A stretch of DNA of 64,000 nucleotides from Halioglobus maricola. GTDB taxonomy: Bacteria; Pseudomonadota; Gammaproteobacteria; Pseudomonadales; Halieaceae. Made by a program: the position numbers and the translations under genes. Below are positions 11,864 to 20,645 of the stretch, piece by piece (position 1 is the first letter of the stretch; the number at the start of each line of letters is the position of its first letter). The DNA lies in the NCBI RefSeq assembly GCF_009388985.1, contig NZ_CP036422.1:2494501-2558500 (forward strand), in the 5' to 3' direction. Under the pieces are notes generated by a model. It had not been told where the DNA came from, ran no database searches, and saw only the letters and a program-made list of their open reading frames with translations.

Positions 11864-13614
11864 AACTCTGCCCCGATGCTGAAATGAACACGCCAGGATG
11901 GATCGTCATCCGTCACCGGGTTGGCAAGGTCTAACCGAACTGCCCCCACCGGGGTGATGTAGTGCACGCCAACACCCACACCTACATTGGCGTCGAAGTC
12001 ACCTTCATCAAAGGCGTCCCCTGCGTCGACGAAAACCGCTGCGCGCCAGTTTTCACGCACCAGATATTGATACTCGGCGCTGACGGTGAGCAAACGGTCG
12101 CCGCCGACAACGAGTGAAACCTCGTCGCTATTGTCATCCTCCACGGTGACCTCGTTGCCAATGGACTGGTAGCTGTATCCCCGAATGCTCTGGGCGCCAC
12201 CGGCAAAGAAATTTAAGGATGGAGCCAGTTGATCGCGGTCACTGTCCGAAATAAAAGCCAGGCCCAGCTCGGACTTGAACACCATTCTGTGCCGCTCTCC
12301 ACTACTGCGTACATGGCCAAAATTCGCCGCCATACGCACAACGTCGACGTCAGAGGCGAGTTCGGCTGAGCCGGCCTCAATTCGATACCAGTGACTGAAC
12401 GCACCACTGGGATTGAGTGGATCACCTGTGCGCCGGCGCTGCGAGAGAGAGAACCCGGGCAGCAAATAGTCATTCTCGCGGCGAATCCCCTCGGCATCCC
12501 AGCCCTCGTTTAACCTTCGCAAGCCATAGCTATACACCCAGCTGTCACGTTTAATCTCTCGCCGTACCGCCAGTTCTTCCTGGTTGCTGTCGAGATCGCC
12601 GAACTCGTTGTCCTCGAGGCGGGCAGACATTTGAAGCACATCGTTATTCGGATGTCCCAGAGGAATGGTGTAAGTGAAACGACCACTGGGGTTTACCGGC
12701 GAGTACATCAGCCGTGTTTCCTGGCTGTGACCAAGGCTATTGAGCCGCGGAGTGCGCCAGGTCACCGACACACGCTCGCGGGTATCAGTACTGAACCCCA
12801 CACCGAGATCAATACTATGGGTGCGTGCCGGGTATAGCGAAAGGTTCAGCGGCACTACCTGATTCTGCGCCTGCTCGCGGTCAGGGCGCAGAACTACGGT
12901 GGAGAAATAGCGAGTTCGCTGCAGATTTGCCTGGGTTTTCTGCAACAGTGCCTGATCGTAGGGTTCGCCCTCTTTCGCTTCGAGCAAAGGTTGCAGCAAG
13001 GATTCCCGCAGAAAATCCTGGTCATACACCGTCGAGCCGAAACGGTAGCGTTCGCCGCTGGCATAGTGCAGGAAGACGTCCGCAGTATTGCCCTCGGGCT
13101 CAATCTGAACCTCACTGCGTGTGTACTCACCGTCAAAGTAGCCTCGACGCAAACCCAACGCACTCAACTTCGATTTAAACGACTGATAGGCGGCATGATC
13201 AAAGGGCTGATCAACCTGCAAGCCGTGCTCGAGAATAAGCTTTGTGAAAGCCTCGTCCTCTTCGGCCCCGCCGACAAGGCGAATATCCACGCGACGCATT
13301 CGCGCGCGTTCTCCCGGGTCGACATTGATACGCAATAGCCAGGGATTCGCGTCGCGGTCGAGCTCCAGCGTCACATCTGCGTTGTAGTAACCTAATGCCT
13401 GCAGGCTTTTGAGTACGTTGTTCCGCGCCGAGAAAAGATAGTTGGTGCGACTCTGAGCTGTATCAGGCAAGTCGCCTAACCAGGCCTGGGTATTATCCCG
13501 GACATCGCCGGAAATCCCGGAGAGTTCAAGTTGCAGTGTCTGGGCCTGAGCACTCCAGGCCGGGAGGACGAAAACCAGCAGCGCGATAAGGGCGTGTGGA
13601 ATTCGCGTATTCAA
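11860..13614 (-). CDS. tamA: Translocation and assembly module outer-membrane subunit TamA
   Basis: 584 residues: a signal peptide ending WSAQAQ, three POTRA-like domains to about residue 260, and a BamA-type Omp85 barrel. The barrel includes FFAGGAQSIRGYSYQSIG, the conserved RGY loop, and the protein ends in Phe as outer-membrane barrels do. It inserts outer-membrane proteins with TamB as partner. The start is TTG at 13614, overlapping the methyltransferase stop as TTGA. No in-frame ATG would preserve the signal peptide, so TTG is required. Confidence 0.95.
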   Translation of the reverse strand: MNTRIPHALIALLVFVLPAWSAQAQTLQLELSGISGDVRDNTQAWLGDLPDTAQSRTNYLFSARNNVLKSLQALGYYNADVTLELDRDANPWLLRINVDPGERARMRRVDIRLVGGAEEDEAFTKLILEHGLQVDQPFDHAAYQSFKSKLSALGLRRGYFDGEYTRSEVQIEPEGNTADVFLHYASGERYRFGSTVYDQDFLRESLLQPLLEAKEGEPYDQALLQKTQANLQRTRYFSTVVLRPDREQAQNQVVPLNLSLYPARTHSIDLGVGFSTDTRERVSVTWRTPRLNSLGHSQETRLMYSPVNPSGRFTYTIPLGHPNNDVLQMSARLEDNEFGDLDSNQEELAVRREIKRDSWVYSYGLRRLNEGWDAEGIRRENDYLLPGFSLSQRRRTGDPLNPSGAFSHWYRIEAGSAELASDVDVVRMAANFGHVRSSGERHRMVFKSELGLAFISDSDRDQLAPSLNFFAGGAQSIRGYSYQSIGNEVTVEDDNSDEVSLVVGGDRLLTVSAEYQYLVRENWRAAVFVDAGDAFDEGDFDANVGVGVGVHYITPVGAVRLDLANPVTDDDPSWRVHFSIGAEF

Positions 13615-14231
13615 GCGATGTTCGCAGAGCCCCAGTAGTTATAACCGGCAATTCGAGGTGTGCCGGGGATGTAACTGGTTTCCATGCCGCTGATGCTCAA
13701 GCCACCCTGGGCCAGCAGTGCGGGAATATCCCGATTGAGATTGCAGCCGCCGGCGATAGCGCGCCACATGGGGTTCACGCGTTCCTGCCAACGCTGCACC
13801 GAGGCATCCGGTGCCTTGCCATGCTCGCAAAATATGAGCTTGCCACCGGGTTTTAATACCCTCGCCATACCCTTCAGCGCCGCTACCGGATCGGGAATAG
13901 TGCATAGCGAATATGTAACCAGCACGGTATCCACAGCCGCGTCGTCCAGTGGGATCTCCTCGCCTGGCAGGCCGATAAATTCCACATCAAAATCCAAGCC
14001 GCTGGCGCGCTCTCCTGCAAGCTTCCAGGATTCTTCAGAGGGGTCGAGGCCTATGACCTTGTCAACCTTGGCCGGATCGTAATAGGGTAGATTAAGGCCG
14101 GTACCTATCCCGATTTCCAGAACGCAGCCCTCTGCGTGGGGTACCACCTTCTCTCGCTGCTTCATCATCGGCTTGGTACTGCAGGCGCAGTTGATAAACC
14201 GCGGTAGTACATATTTTTCGTAGATCCCCAT
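13611..14231 (-). CDS. Class I SAM-dependent methyltransferase
   Basis: 206 residues from the ATG at 14231. This start is preferred over an upstream in-frame GTG at 14237 because AAGGAG overlaps that GTG and sits five bases before the ATG. Motif I, VLEIGIGTGLNLPYY, and the acidic GLDPSEES after the next strand define the SAM fold. PHAEG and an N-terminal CACS precede it. The closest type is the methyltransferase-11/UbiE-like group, and the substrate is unknown. It lies between a DUF1145 gene and tamA with almost no spacing, so it is cotranscribed with envelope genes, and a lipid or quinone substrate is plausible but unproven. Confidence 0.85.
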   Translation of the reverse strand: MGIYEKYVLPRFINCACSTKPMMKQREKVVPHAEGCVLEIGIGTGLNLPYYDPAKVDKVIGLDPSEESWKLAGERASGLDFDVEFIGLPGEEIPLDDAAVDTVLVTYSLCTIPDPVAALKGMARVLKPGGKLIFCEHGKAPDASVQRWQERVNPMWRAIAGGCNLNRDIPALLAQGGLSISGMETSYIPGTPRIAGYNYWGSANIA

Positions 14232-14233
14232 GG

Positions 14234-14476
14234 TCACTCCTTGAGTTCACGCATATGGGCTACTCCAAACAGGAAGACCTGCAGCAGATGTAACGGCAGC
14301 GATCCCCCCGCTGCACGACAACGCTTGAAAAAGACCGCCACTTCTACCAGATGTGCCACAGCAAGGATTAACAGCACCCATGCGGCGCCAGTACCCAGGC
14401 CGGTACCCGGCATGGTGATAGCCAACGCGGCGAGAATGGCGTAGGTGATGAGCATTATAATTTTTATTGGAGACAT
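14234..14476 (-). CDS. DUF1145 family small membrane protein
   Basis: 80 residues with two hydrophobic helices (about 4-22 and 29-48) and a conserved basic/aromatic tail (PLHLLQVFLFGVAHMREL) characteristic of the DUF1145 (YhhL-like) family. The function is unknown. It has a strong GAGAGG ribosome binding site and is joined closely to plsC upstream and the methyltransferase downstream. Confidence 0.8.
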   Translation of the reverse strand: MSPIKIIMLITYAILAALAITMPGTGLGTGAAWVLLILAVAHLVEVAVFFKRCRAAGGSLPLHLLQVFLFGVAHMRELKE

Positions 14477-14491
14477 GGTTTTCCTCTCTAC

Positions 14492-15250
14492 TTAACTGTT
14501 ATCTGACTGTTGCTCATAAGCCTCAGGATCGAGCCGGCGCATCTCTGTTTCAATCCACTGCTCCACTTCCGCCATCAACTCGTCCTGCTGGCGCCCCTCG
14601 GAACTGATCGGCACCCCAATGGACACGTCTACCGTGCCGGGGATGAACCAGAATGTTCCTCGTGGCCAGCACTTGGCCGATGTCACAGCAATAGGAATAA
14701 TCGAGGCGCCGGTAGTGACCGCGAGCCTTGACGCTCCGGTCTTGTAGTTGCCCTTGGAACCGCGCTCCGAACGCGTACCCTCGGGGAACATAATAATCCA
14801 CTTGCCCTGATCCATCAGTTCAACACCCTGCTCCGCCACCTTGTTCCAGGCCTCTGAGCGCTTGCTGCGGTCAATATGGATCATATTCAGGCGAGCCATG
14901 GACCAGCCGAAGACGGGAATTCGAAGCAGTTCTTTTTTGAAAACATAAGCGAGCATGCGCGGCATCCAGGCCGGGAAAAAGAATGTCTCCCAGGTGGATT
15001 GGTGTTTGGGGCAGAGAATGATTCGCTGCATGTCGCTCTCGGCAGGGAGATTTTCTTCACCATGGACACGGTAGTTCACACCGCCAATGATTCTCGCCGC
15101 GCCGATAACGCCAGCCAGCCAGGGGACACCAAACCAGGCCCACAGTTTGCGATCGCCTACAAAGAGCGAAGATATAACGAGCCCAAGCCCAAGCGGTATC
15201 AGTGACAGCACCAGCCAGATAAACACCAGCAGTGATCGTATTGCGTTCAT
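14492..15250 (-). CDS. plsC: 1-acyl-sn-glycerol-3-phosphate acyltransferase
   Basis: 252 residues. It acylates lysophosphatidic acid at sn-2 to make phosphatidic acid at the inner membrane. An N-terminal hydrophobic segment (about 7-30) is followed by the acyltransferase block KHQSTWETF (His83, the catalytic HX4D site in its HX4E form that is common in proteobacteria) and FPEGTRSERG at 155-164. It is the first gene of a five-gene envelope operon running to tamB, and a GAGG ribosome binding site precedes the ATG. The operon links phospholipid synthesis with outer-membrane assembly. Confidence 0.93.
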   Translation of the reverse strand: MNAIRSLLVFIWLVLSLIPLGLGLVISSLFVGDRKLWAWFGVPWLAGVIGAARIIGGVNYRVHGEENLPAESDMQRIILCPKHQSTWETFFFPAWMPRMLAYVFKKELLRIPVFGWSMARLNMIHIDRSKRSEAWNKVAEQGVELMDQGKWIIMFPEGTRSERGSKGNYKTGASRLAVTTGASIIPIAVTSAKCWPRGTFWFIPGTVDVSIGVPISSEGRQQDELMAEVEQWIETEMRRLDPEAYEQQSDNS

Positions 15251-15392
15251 GTATTACCTCGGAAAACTTCTGTGGTGCATTAAACCAGAGCGGGCGGAGT
15301 GAGAAAACCTGTATAGCCGATTCTGCTTGCTTCCCTAACGACTCTCTACCGCTGTAAGATATGGGGTTTGCCGAACGCCGCGGAGCTCAGCA

Positions 15393-16352
15393 GTGCACCA
15401 GAACCCCGAATCCGGACTCATCCAGCTCGCTAACGGCGCCTGGGCCTGGCTCGCGCCAGGTAATAGCTGGGGCTGGAGCAATGCGGGCCTTATCTCCGAT
15501 GGCGAAGAAAGCCTGCTGGTGGACACCCTGTACGATCTGGCATTGACTGGTCAGATGCTGGACAAGATGCGCGACGCCGAACCACTGGCTAACGACATCG
15601 ACACCCTCGTCAACACTCACGCCAACGGCGATCACTGCCACGGTAACGAACTCGTGAGCGGCGCTGAGATCATCGCCTCTGCGGCCTCTGCAGCAGAAAT
15701 GGCAGAACTCACACCTGACGCCATGGCGGCGATCGTGGCGATGGCTCCCGACATGGGCGAGATGGGGCGCTACTTCCTCGACTGTTTTGGTCGCTTTAAA
15801 TTTGACGGCATCACGTTCACCCCTCCGACGAAAACCTTCGAGGGAGAGATGCACATGACGGTGGGCGACAAGCCGGTCGAGCTGATCGAAGTCGGCCCTG
15901 CCCACACCCGCGGCGACATTCTGGTTCACTCCACCAAAGATCGCGTCGTGTATACCGGTGACATTCTGTTCATTGAAGGGACCCCCATTATCTGGGAAGG
16001 CCCCGTTGGCAACTGGATTAAGGCCTGCCAGATGATTGAGGCGATGGATGTCGATCATATTGTTCCCGGCCACGGCCCCATCACCGACAAACACGGTGTC
16101 GCCCAGGTCAGGCAATACCTCGAATATGTTCGCGACCAGGCGCGTTCGCGCTACGATGCGGGCATGGACGCCTTTGAAGCGGCCAAGGACATCGAACTCG
16201 CTGAATACTCGGCCTGGTCAGACCCGGAGCGCATTGCCGTTAACGTCGATTCGCTCTATCGCGAGTTTCGCGGGGAGAAGGAAGCCTCCGATGTCTTCGA
16301 ACTGTTCGCACGTATGGCAGCGCTCGCCGGCTATGATGTGCCAACGCCATGA
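15393..16352 (+). CDS. MBL-fold metallo-hydrolase
   Basis: 319 residues with a metallo-beta-lactamase fold. Metal ligands are seen in THANGDHCHGNE, GPAHTRGDILVH, YTGDILF and VPGHGP. The first motif has Asn where the classical HxHxDH has its second His, a variant also found in other hydrolases of this superfamily. The start is GTG with GGAG eight bases upstream. The next gene overlaps by 4 bases (ATGA), so the two are translationally coupled. The substrate is unknown; thioester, lactone or other ester hydrolysis are possibilities. Confidence 0.85.
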   Translation: MHQNPESGLIQLANGAWAWLAPGNSWGWSNAGLISDGEESLLVDTLYDLALTGQMLDKMRDAEPLANDIDTLVNTHANGDHCHGNELVSGAEIIASAASAAEMAELTPDAMAAIVAMAPDMGEMGRYFLDCFGRFKFDGITFTPPTKTFEGEMHMTVGDKPVELIEVGPAHTRGDILVHSTKDRVVYTGDILFIEGTPIIWEGPVGNWIKACQMIEAMDVDHIVPGHGPITDKHGVAQVRQYLEYVRDQARSRYDAGMDAFEAAKDIELAEYSAWSDPERIAVNVDSLYREFRGEKEASDVFELFARMAALAGYDVPTP

Positions 16353-16684
16353 AAAAGCCCGCTTCAAAAGCTGATATCCGCGCCCAGTTAGAACAGGAAA
16401 CCGAACGCTTCCTTAGCGGTGGCGGTAATGTAGAGAATATCCCTCAGGGGATTAGCGGCAAAGACCCCACAGATGCCCCCCTGTTCCTCAATAGACGCCT
16501 TTTTATAGAACCCAGCGCACCGCGTACTCTGGTTCCGGAGGTTGTCGCCGCCATCGAAGCCCGACGCAAAGAGAAGCTCAAACGATCACCGGCACCAAAA
16601 CGCTCACGCTTGCCACGGCCGCGCCGCAAAGTCATCTACGATGATTTCGGAGAGCCGCTGAGAAAAGTCTGGGTAGAAGATTAA
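16349..16684 (+). CDS. Conserved small basic protein, function unknown
   Basis: 111 residues, highly charged, no membrane segment. The N-terminal part has FLSGGGNVENIPQGISG, which resembles the FLxxGGxV motif of the RNA-polymerase-binding regulator SutA of Pseudomonas, but the rest does not match it. The C-terminal half is strongly basic (RRKEKLKR, RSRLPRPRRK), consistent with nucleic-acid or polymerase contact, and ends DDFGEPLRKVWVED. It is coupled to the MBL-fold gene by a 4-base overlap. The SutA comparison rests on one short motif and is inference only. Confidence 0.65.
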   Translation: MKKPASKADIRAQLEQETERFLSGGGNVENIPQGISGKDPTDAPLFLNRRLFIEPSAPRTLVPEVVAAIEARRKEKLKRSPAPKRSRLPRPRRKVIYDDFGEPLRKVWVED

Positions 16685-16699
16685 AAGAAAGATAAAGAA

Positions 16700-16720
16700 A
16701 AGGGGCCACAAGGGCCCCTT
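16700..16720 (-). terminator. Rho-independent terminator of the sortase operon
   Basis: An 8-bp stem (AAGGGGCC, 5-base loop, GGCCCCTT). Read on the minus strand it is followed by TTTTCTTT, so it terminates the sortase-substrate operon. On the plus strand it lies just after the small basic gene and may also stop that transcript, although no T run follows there. Confidence 0.75.
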
Positions 16721-16738
16721 AGATTCGGCAGGTCTCGC

Positions 16739-17299
16739 TTAAGAGCGACGACGCAGACCAGTCAGAGCGCCACCCAGTGCCAGGAGGGCACCGCCAGCTG
16801 CACCGATCAGGAACAGCGGTGAGGCAGTAGTTGGCATTGCAACTTCTTCCTCGATCACAACCAGATCGGCATCATCGAGACCGTCCTCATCGTGAACCGC
16901 CAGTGCGAAGCGATCCTGGGGCAGATAAACGTTCAGCTGCTGACCGCGCATCAGGTCAGACGCACGGTAGCTACGGCCACCGATATCTGCGCGCCAGCTG
17001 CTATCCAGCTGCACTGAACGGCTGTCACCCATGGTGCCGTCGGTGTGAACGGTGCGGAATGTCATGCGATTACCACGCACGCGAACCACTTCGATCACAG
17101 CCTTGGCATACAGCTCGCCATTCTTTTCATAAACTGACTGACAAGTTTGAGCAATGTCAGGGTTTATCGCCAGAACTTCTGCGGACCAGTTCAGGTCAGC
17201 ACAGGTAACACTGCTGCTAACTGCCTTGTCCTGAGCCATTGTGGAGCCCGCGGACAAAGCCAGGGCCATACCTACTGCAACTACCATCTTCTTTTGCAT
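16739..17299 (-). CDS. Predicted sortase substrate with LPxTA-like C-terminal signal
   Basis: 186 residues. A signal peptide ends TMAQ (about residue 22). The body is rich in beta-prone segments, with an acidic stretch DEDGLDDADLVVIEEE just before the C-terminal sorting region. That region has MPTTA at 155-159, a hydrophobic glycine/alanine-rich helix, and the basic tail RRRS: the tripartite layout of a sortase substrate, with Met in the usual Leu place. Class D sortases are known to prefer LPNTA-type signals. The gene lies 12 bases after the class D sortase gene with a strong GGAGG, so enzyme and substrate form one operon. The role of the mature domain is unknown. Confidence 0.8.
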   Translation of the reverse strand: MQKKMVVAVGMALALSAGSTMAQDKAVSSSVTCADLNWSAEVLAINPDIAQTCQSVYEKNGELYAKAVIEVVRVRGNRMTFRTVHTDGTMGDSRSVQLDSSWRADIGGRSYRASDLMRGQQLNVYLPQDRFALAVHDEDGLDDADLVVIEEEVAMPTTASPLFLIGAAGGALLALGGALTGLRRRS

Positions 17300-17311
17300 G
17301 TCAATTCCTCC

Positions 17312-18010
17312 TTAGTTGTGATTGACATAGGGTTCGTCGAGGGACGCCGTAACGATAAATCGTTGCGGTGCATGCCCGACAAAGTAAAACGGGTAACAAG
17401 TGACCAGGGTTATGGTCTGATCACGGGTATCTTGTAACAGGCGAGTATCATCGATCTCGACGATATGCGTTTCGTCTATGCGGAAACGCTTCTCTCCTTC
17501 CAGGGTTTGCAGGACGATGGTCTCGCCAACCTTGATGTCTTTGAGCGCGCGGAAGTAGCCATCACGGTGACCGGAAATACCAATATTTCCAGGCTCGTGA
17601 GGATAAGCCATACCATCGATCACACCGGCGGCACGGTCCATCACCAGTTCAGTGTTGGTCTGATAGACGGGAACCTTGAGATTAATACTGGGCACTTCGA
17701 GCACACCGAGCACAGGAGGGAGGCTCTCTAGCAGGCTGGCCTGGTAATCTGCCACGCGACCGGGAGCCCACAGCGTGGTGTCTGGCTCGCTACCGATATC
17801 GGCAAAATTCGGCTGAATGGCATCGGGGACGGGGGGAGCGACGACCGAACTGGCTTGAGCAACCGCTAGCTGCTCCTCAAACGCACCTATAGCACCGCGA
17901 CGCTCTACTTCTCCCTGGGCCAGGTGGACCACGAAAAAACCGAGCAGCACAATGCCGGCCAGATAACTGGATAGTTCACCGACGCGGATGACGGCTGGAC
18001 GAACACTCAT
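17312..18010 (-). CDS. Class D sortase
   Basis: A 232-residue transpeptidase that would cut the LPxTA-like signal of the neighbouring protein and transfer it to a surface or periplasmic acceptor. An N-terminal membrane helix is at about 12-31. Catalytic residues are visible: His148 in GISGHRDGYF, Cys205 in TLVTCYPFYF and Arg217 in APQRFIV. The TLxTCxPF motif is that of class D enzymes. Sortases are uncommon in Gram-negative bacteria, where the natural acceptor is unknown. It is first in a two-gene operon with its probable sole local substrate. Confidence 0.9.
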   Translation of the reverse strand: MSVRPAVIRVGELSSYLAGIVLLGFFVVHLAQGEVERRGAIGAFEEQLAVAQASSVVAPPVPDAIQPNFADIGSEPDTTLWAPGRVADYQASLLESLPPVLGVLEVPSINLKVPVYQTNTELVMDRAAGVIDGMAYPHEPGNIGISGHRDGYFRALKDIKVGETIVLQTLEGEKRFRIDETHIVEIDDTRLLQDTRDQTITLVTCYPFYFVGHAPQRFIVTASLDEPYVNHN

Positions 18011-18247
18011 ACGTGAGACGAAATTCCCCTAAATAGTCTGTTCTATATTCTAGTAGGTTCTAGAGATGATGCTAGTTTATTCAAATCTTGTGATCGCTAT
18101 ACTTACCGTATTTGTCGCCAATGTAAATGCCCCGGCGGATAATGGCCATGTTTTTCCACAAATGTAGACCAATTTGGTCATTACGCCACACCCTGTCTCG
18201 CAGAACAATGAGGCAAGTCATCACCCCCTATTACGGAGATCAACACT

Positions 18248-19393
18248 TTGGATATCAGACCCTTCACCATAGCGATTGACGAGACCGAACTCGACGACCT
18301 CCGCCAACGCCTGCGCAATACACGCTGGCCTGATGCCGAAACATGCGCCGGCTGGGAACAGGGTATACCGCTGCAATACTCTCAAGAGCTGGCAAAGTAC
18401 TGGCTCGAAGATTACGACTGGCGTCGCTGTGAAGCGATGCTCAACCGCTGGGATCACTACAAAACCACCATCGACGATCTGGACATCCACTTTATCCACC
18501 AGCGCAGCCCGGAACCCAATGCACGCCCACTCATTATTTCCCATGGCTGGCCTGGCTCGATCGTGGAGTTCCACAAGATCATCGACGCACTCACCGACCC
18601 AGTCGCTCATGGTGGCGAGGCAGGCGATGCATTCCATGTGGTGGCGCCCTCCCTGCCCGGCTATGGTTTCTCCGGCAAACCGTCCAGCACCGGGATGAGC
18701 GTCGAGAACATCGGCCGCCTCTGGGGCAAGTTGATGGCACGTCTGGGCTACGACCAGTATTTCGCCCAGGGCGGTGACTGGGGCAGCATGGTTACCCAGG
18801 CTATCGGCCAAACCGAAACAGAACACTGCGTCGGTATCCATGTAAACATGCCGATCGCTGCCCCCGACCCCGATACCATGAATGACCTGACTCCAAACGA
18901 ACAGCAGGCTCTCGCGGACCTCGGCCACTACAACGACTGGGAGTCTGGCTATTCCAAACAACAGGCTACTCGCCCCCAATCTTTGGGCTATGGGCTGGCC
19001 GATTCTCCGGTGGGCCAAATGACCTGGGTCGTCGAGAAATTTTACGCATGGACAGACTGTGAACAAGACGGCGTAAAGCATCCTGAAAATATCCTTACTC
19101 GCGATGAACTGCTAGATAACGTGATGCTCTATTGGCTGAATAACTGCGCCGCCAGTTCTGCCCGGCTCTACTGGGAGAGCTTTAACGCGGCCAACCTGGG
19201 CCCTATCGATATGCCGGTGGGCTGCTCCATTTTCCCGCGTGAGATCATGCGGACCAGCAAGCGCTGGGCGGAGAAGCGCTTCAGCAAGCTGATCTACTGG
19301 AATGAACTGGAACGGGGCGGCCACTTTGCTGCAATGGAACAACCAGAAGTGTTCATTGAAGAAGTACGCGCCTGCTTTAGACTGCTGCGCTAG
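18248..19393 (+). CDS. Epoxide hydrolase (microsomal-type alpha/beta hydrolase)
   Basis: 381 residues with an N-terminal EH domain (IRPFTIAIDETELDDLRQRL to about residue 110) and an alpha/beta hydrolase core. HGWPGS at 99-104 forms the oxyanion hole, GGDWGS contains the nucleophile Asp177, and RGGHFAAMEQP holds the catalytic His359. It opens epoxides to vicinal diols. It begins with TTG: GGAG lies about eight bases upstream, and the conserved N terminus starts right there. It overlaps the convergent downstream gene by 4 bases at the stops. The natural substrate is unknown. Confidence 0.92.
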   Translation: MDIRPFTIAIDETELDDLRQRLRNTRWPDAETCAGWEQGIPLQYSQELAKYWLEDYDWRRCEAMLNRWDHYKTTIDDLDIHFIHQRSPEPNARPLIISHGWPGSIVEFHKIIDALTDPVAHGGEAGDAFHVVAPSLPGYGFSGKPSSTGMSVENIGRLWGKLMARLGYDQYFAQGGDWGSMVTQAIGQTETEHCVGIHVNMPIAAPDPDTMNDLTPNEQQALADLGHYNDWESGYSKQQATRPQSLGYGLADSPVGQMTWVVEKFYAWTDCEQDGVKHPENILTRDELLDNVMLYWLNNCAASSARLYWESFNAANLGPIDMPVGCSIFPREIMRTSKRWAEKRFSKLIYWNELERGGHFAAMEQPEVFIEEVRACFRLLR

Positions 19394-20520
19394 CGCTCGA
19401 AATCGTCGTCGCCGGTGTGCAGGCTACTACTGAAAGGCCGCGGGACCGGCGCCGCGGCGGCGTCTGATTCCGGCAGTGCATAATCCGAATCATCGATGCA
19501 ATCGACATCGAACGCACCAGAATCAGTCGGCAGTGAAGTGAGATCGCCACTGCCGATGAACGAAAGGTTATCAAGAGCGGCATCCGGTGCAACCGCTGGC
19601 GCTTGTGGAGCGGCCTCATAGGCGGTGGGAACCACTTCCACCTGCAGCGCTCGCGCCTGATCGGCCAGAGTGCCACTGACCTTGAGGCCACGCCCTGTCG
19701 CAAGACGAGCCTGAATTGGATTCTGGAACCGCACGTCAAGGGACTCCTCCGCTGCGTCTGCCTGCTCTGCGGCAACGGCATCGGCGATGGCTTCCTCCAC
19801 CTCCGGAGCGACTAGCTGTTCGCCGATATCGTCGCGCTCCGCGCGCTGGCGCAACACCTCGTTGGCACAATCTGACCAACGCCCGAAGTGAGAAGATTCC
19901 GCAGGGTCTGGCATGCGGTGCTTGCGAAAATCACGCATGGCGCTCATAAAGCGCTGCTTTACCGCGCGGTAGTGATAGATATGATCATCTGTTTTTAGCG
20001 GCAAGAGATCGCCGCCGCGAATCACCAGCATCTGTGGCGGCAGCTGCCCTTGCAAACCGTGGAGCAAATCAGCGAGGAAACACAGCCGAAACGCCGAGTG
20101 AATCGTCGTCTTGCCCTGGGTGTCGCAAGGAATATAAAGATAATTTCCCAGCTCAGAGTAACCGCTGGTGCGCATTAGCAAATTAGCTGAACCAGACAGC
20201 GGCCCAAGTGCGAGCTGGCCATTGACGATAAAGTCTACGCCCTGGCGCATGGCCTGCAGTGCCTCGCCTCGACGCAGCGCCTCGGGGGCGTCCCAATCAA
20301 TGAGCGCGACCTGCTTGCCCTCGCCCCGCAGCGATTCTGCAATATCATCCTGACGGGTCATGGTGTCGCCGGGTTCTGCGCTGCCTGAGTCGGGGGGAAT
20401 GCCGTGGTCGGGGTTTTCCAGATGGAGACGCTCCATCCAGCAGGCGAAGGGAGACTCGCGAAACAATACGAGATCTTCTGATGTGTAGGTTACGGCGTTA
20501 TCAACACTGTAGCGGTACAT
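19390..20520 (-). CDS. Uncharacterised protein, weak RecB-like nuclease resemblance
   Basis: 376 residues from the ATG at 20520; an upstream in-frame start at 20568 would add 16 residues, but GGGAGG lies upstream of 20520. The N-terminal YTSEDLVLFRESPFACWMER and the block YLYIPCDTQGKTTIHSAF followed by a helix and a LVIRGGDLLPL strand recall the TM0106-type RecB-like nuclease fold. However, the usual D-x-K metal-binding pair is replaced (CDTQGK), so catalysis is doubtful. The C-terminal 170 residues are acidic, alanine-rich and low in complexity, probably disordered. I do not recognise a firm family. Confidence 0.6.
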   Translation of the reverse strand: MYRYSVDNAVTYTSEDLVLFRESPFACWMERLHLENPDHGIPPDSGSAEPGDTMTRQDDIAESLRGEGKQVALIDWDAPEALRRGEALQAMRQGVDFIVNGQLALGPLSGSANLLMRTSGYSELGNYLYIPCDTQGKTTIHSAFRLCFLADLLHGLQGQLPPQMLVIRGGDLLPLKTDDHIYHYRAVKQRFMSAMRDFRKHRMPDPAESSHFGRWSDCANEVLRQRAERDDIGEQLVAPEVEEAIADAVAAEQADAAEESLDVRFQNPIQARLATGRGLKVSGTLADQARALQVEVVPTAYEAAPQAPAVAPDAALDNLSFIGSGDLTSLPTDSGAFDVDCIDDSDYALPESDAAAAPVPRPFSSSLHTGDDDFER

Positions 20521-20601
20521 GGCTTGCTCTTTACATCCTCCCAATGGCAAACCGCTCGGAGCATCCATTGCGTCCGTGCCGTTTGGCTATTTATATCGGA
20601 A

Positions 20602-20631
20602 TGCCCGGCCGCTGTAAACGACAGCCGGGCA
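20602..20631 (-). terminator. Hairpin downstream of the acyl-CoA dehydrogenase operon
   Basis: TGCCCGGC and GCCGGGCA flank a short loop about 15 bases after the stop of the minus-strand acyl-CoA dehydrogenase gene. The following minus-strand bases are A/T-rich but hold no long T run, so intrinsic termination is likely but not certain. Confidence 0.5.
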
Positions 20632-20645
20632 ATCTATCATCCGAA

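Noticed and set aside
13611..14231. This methyltransferase as the ArsM missing from the arsenosugar cluster
   Set aside because: It lacks the conserved cysteine pattern and length of ArsM and belongs to the plsC-tam operon, 10 kb away.
18221..19081. 286-codon minus-strand open frame opposite the epoxide hydrolase gene
   Set aside because: The plus-strand protein has complete catalytic motifs; the antisense frame has none.
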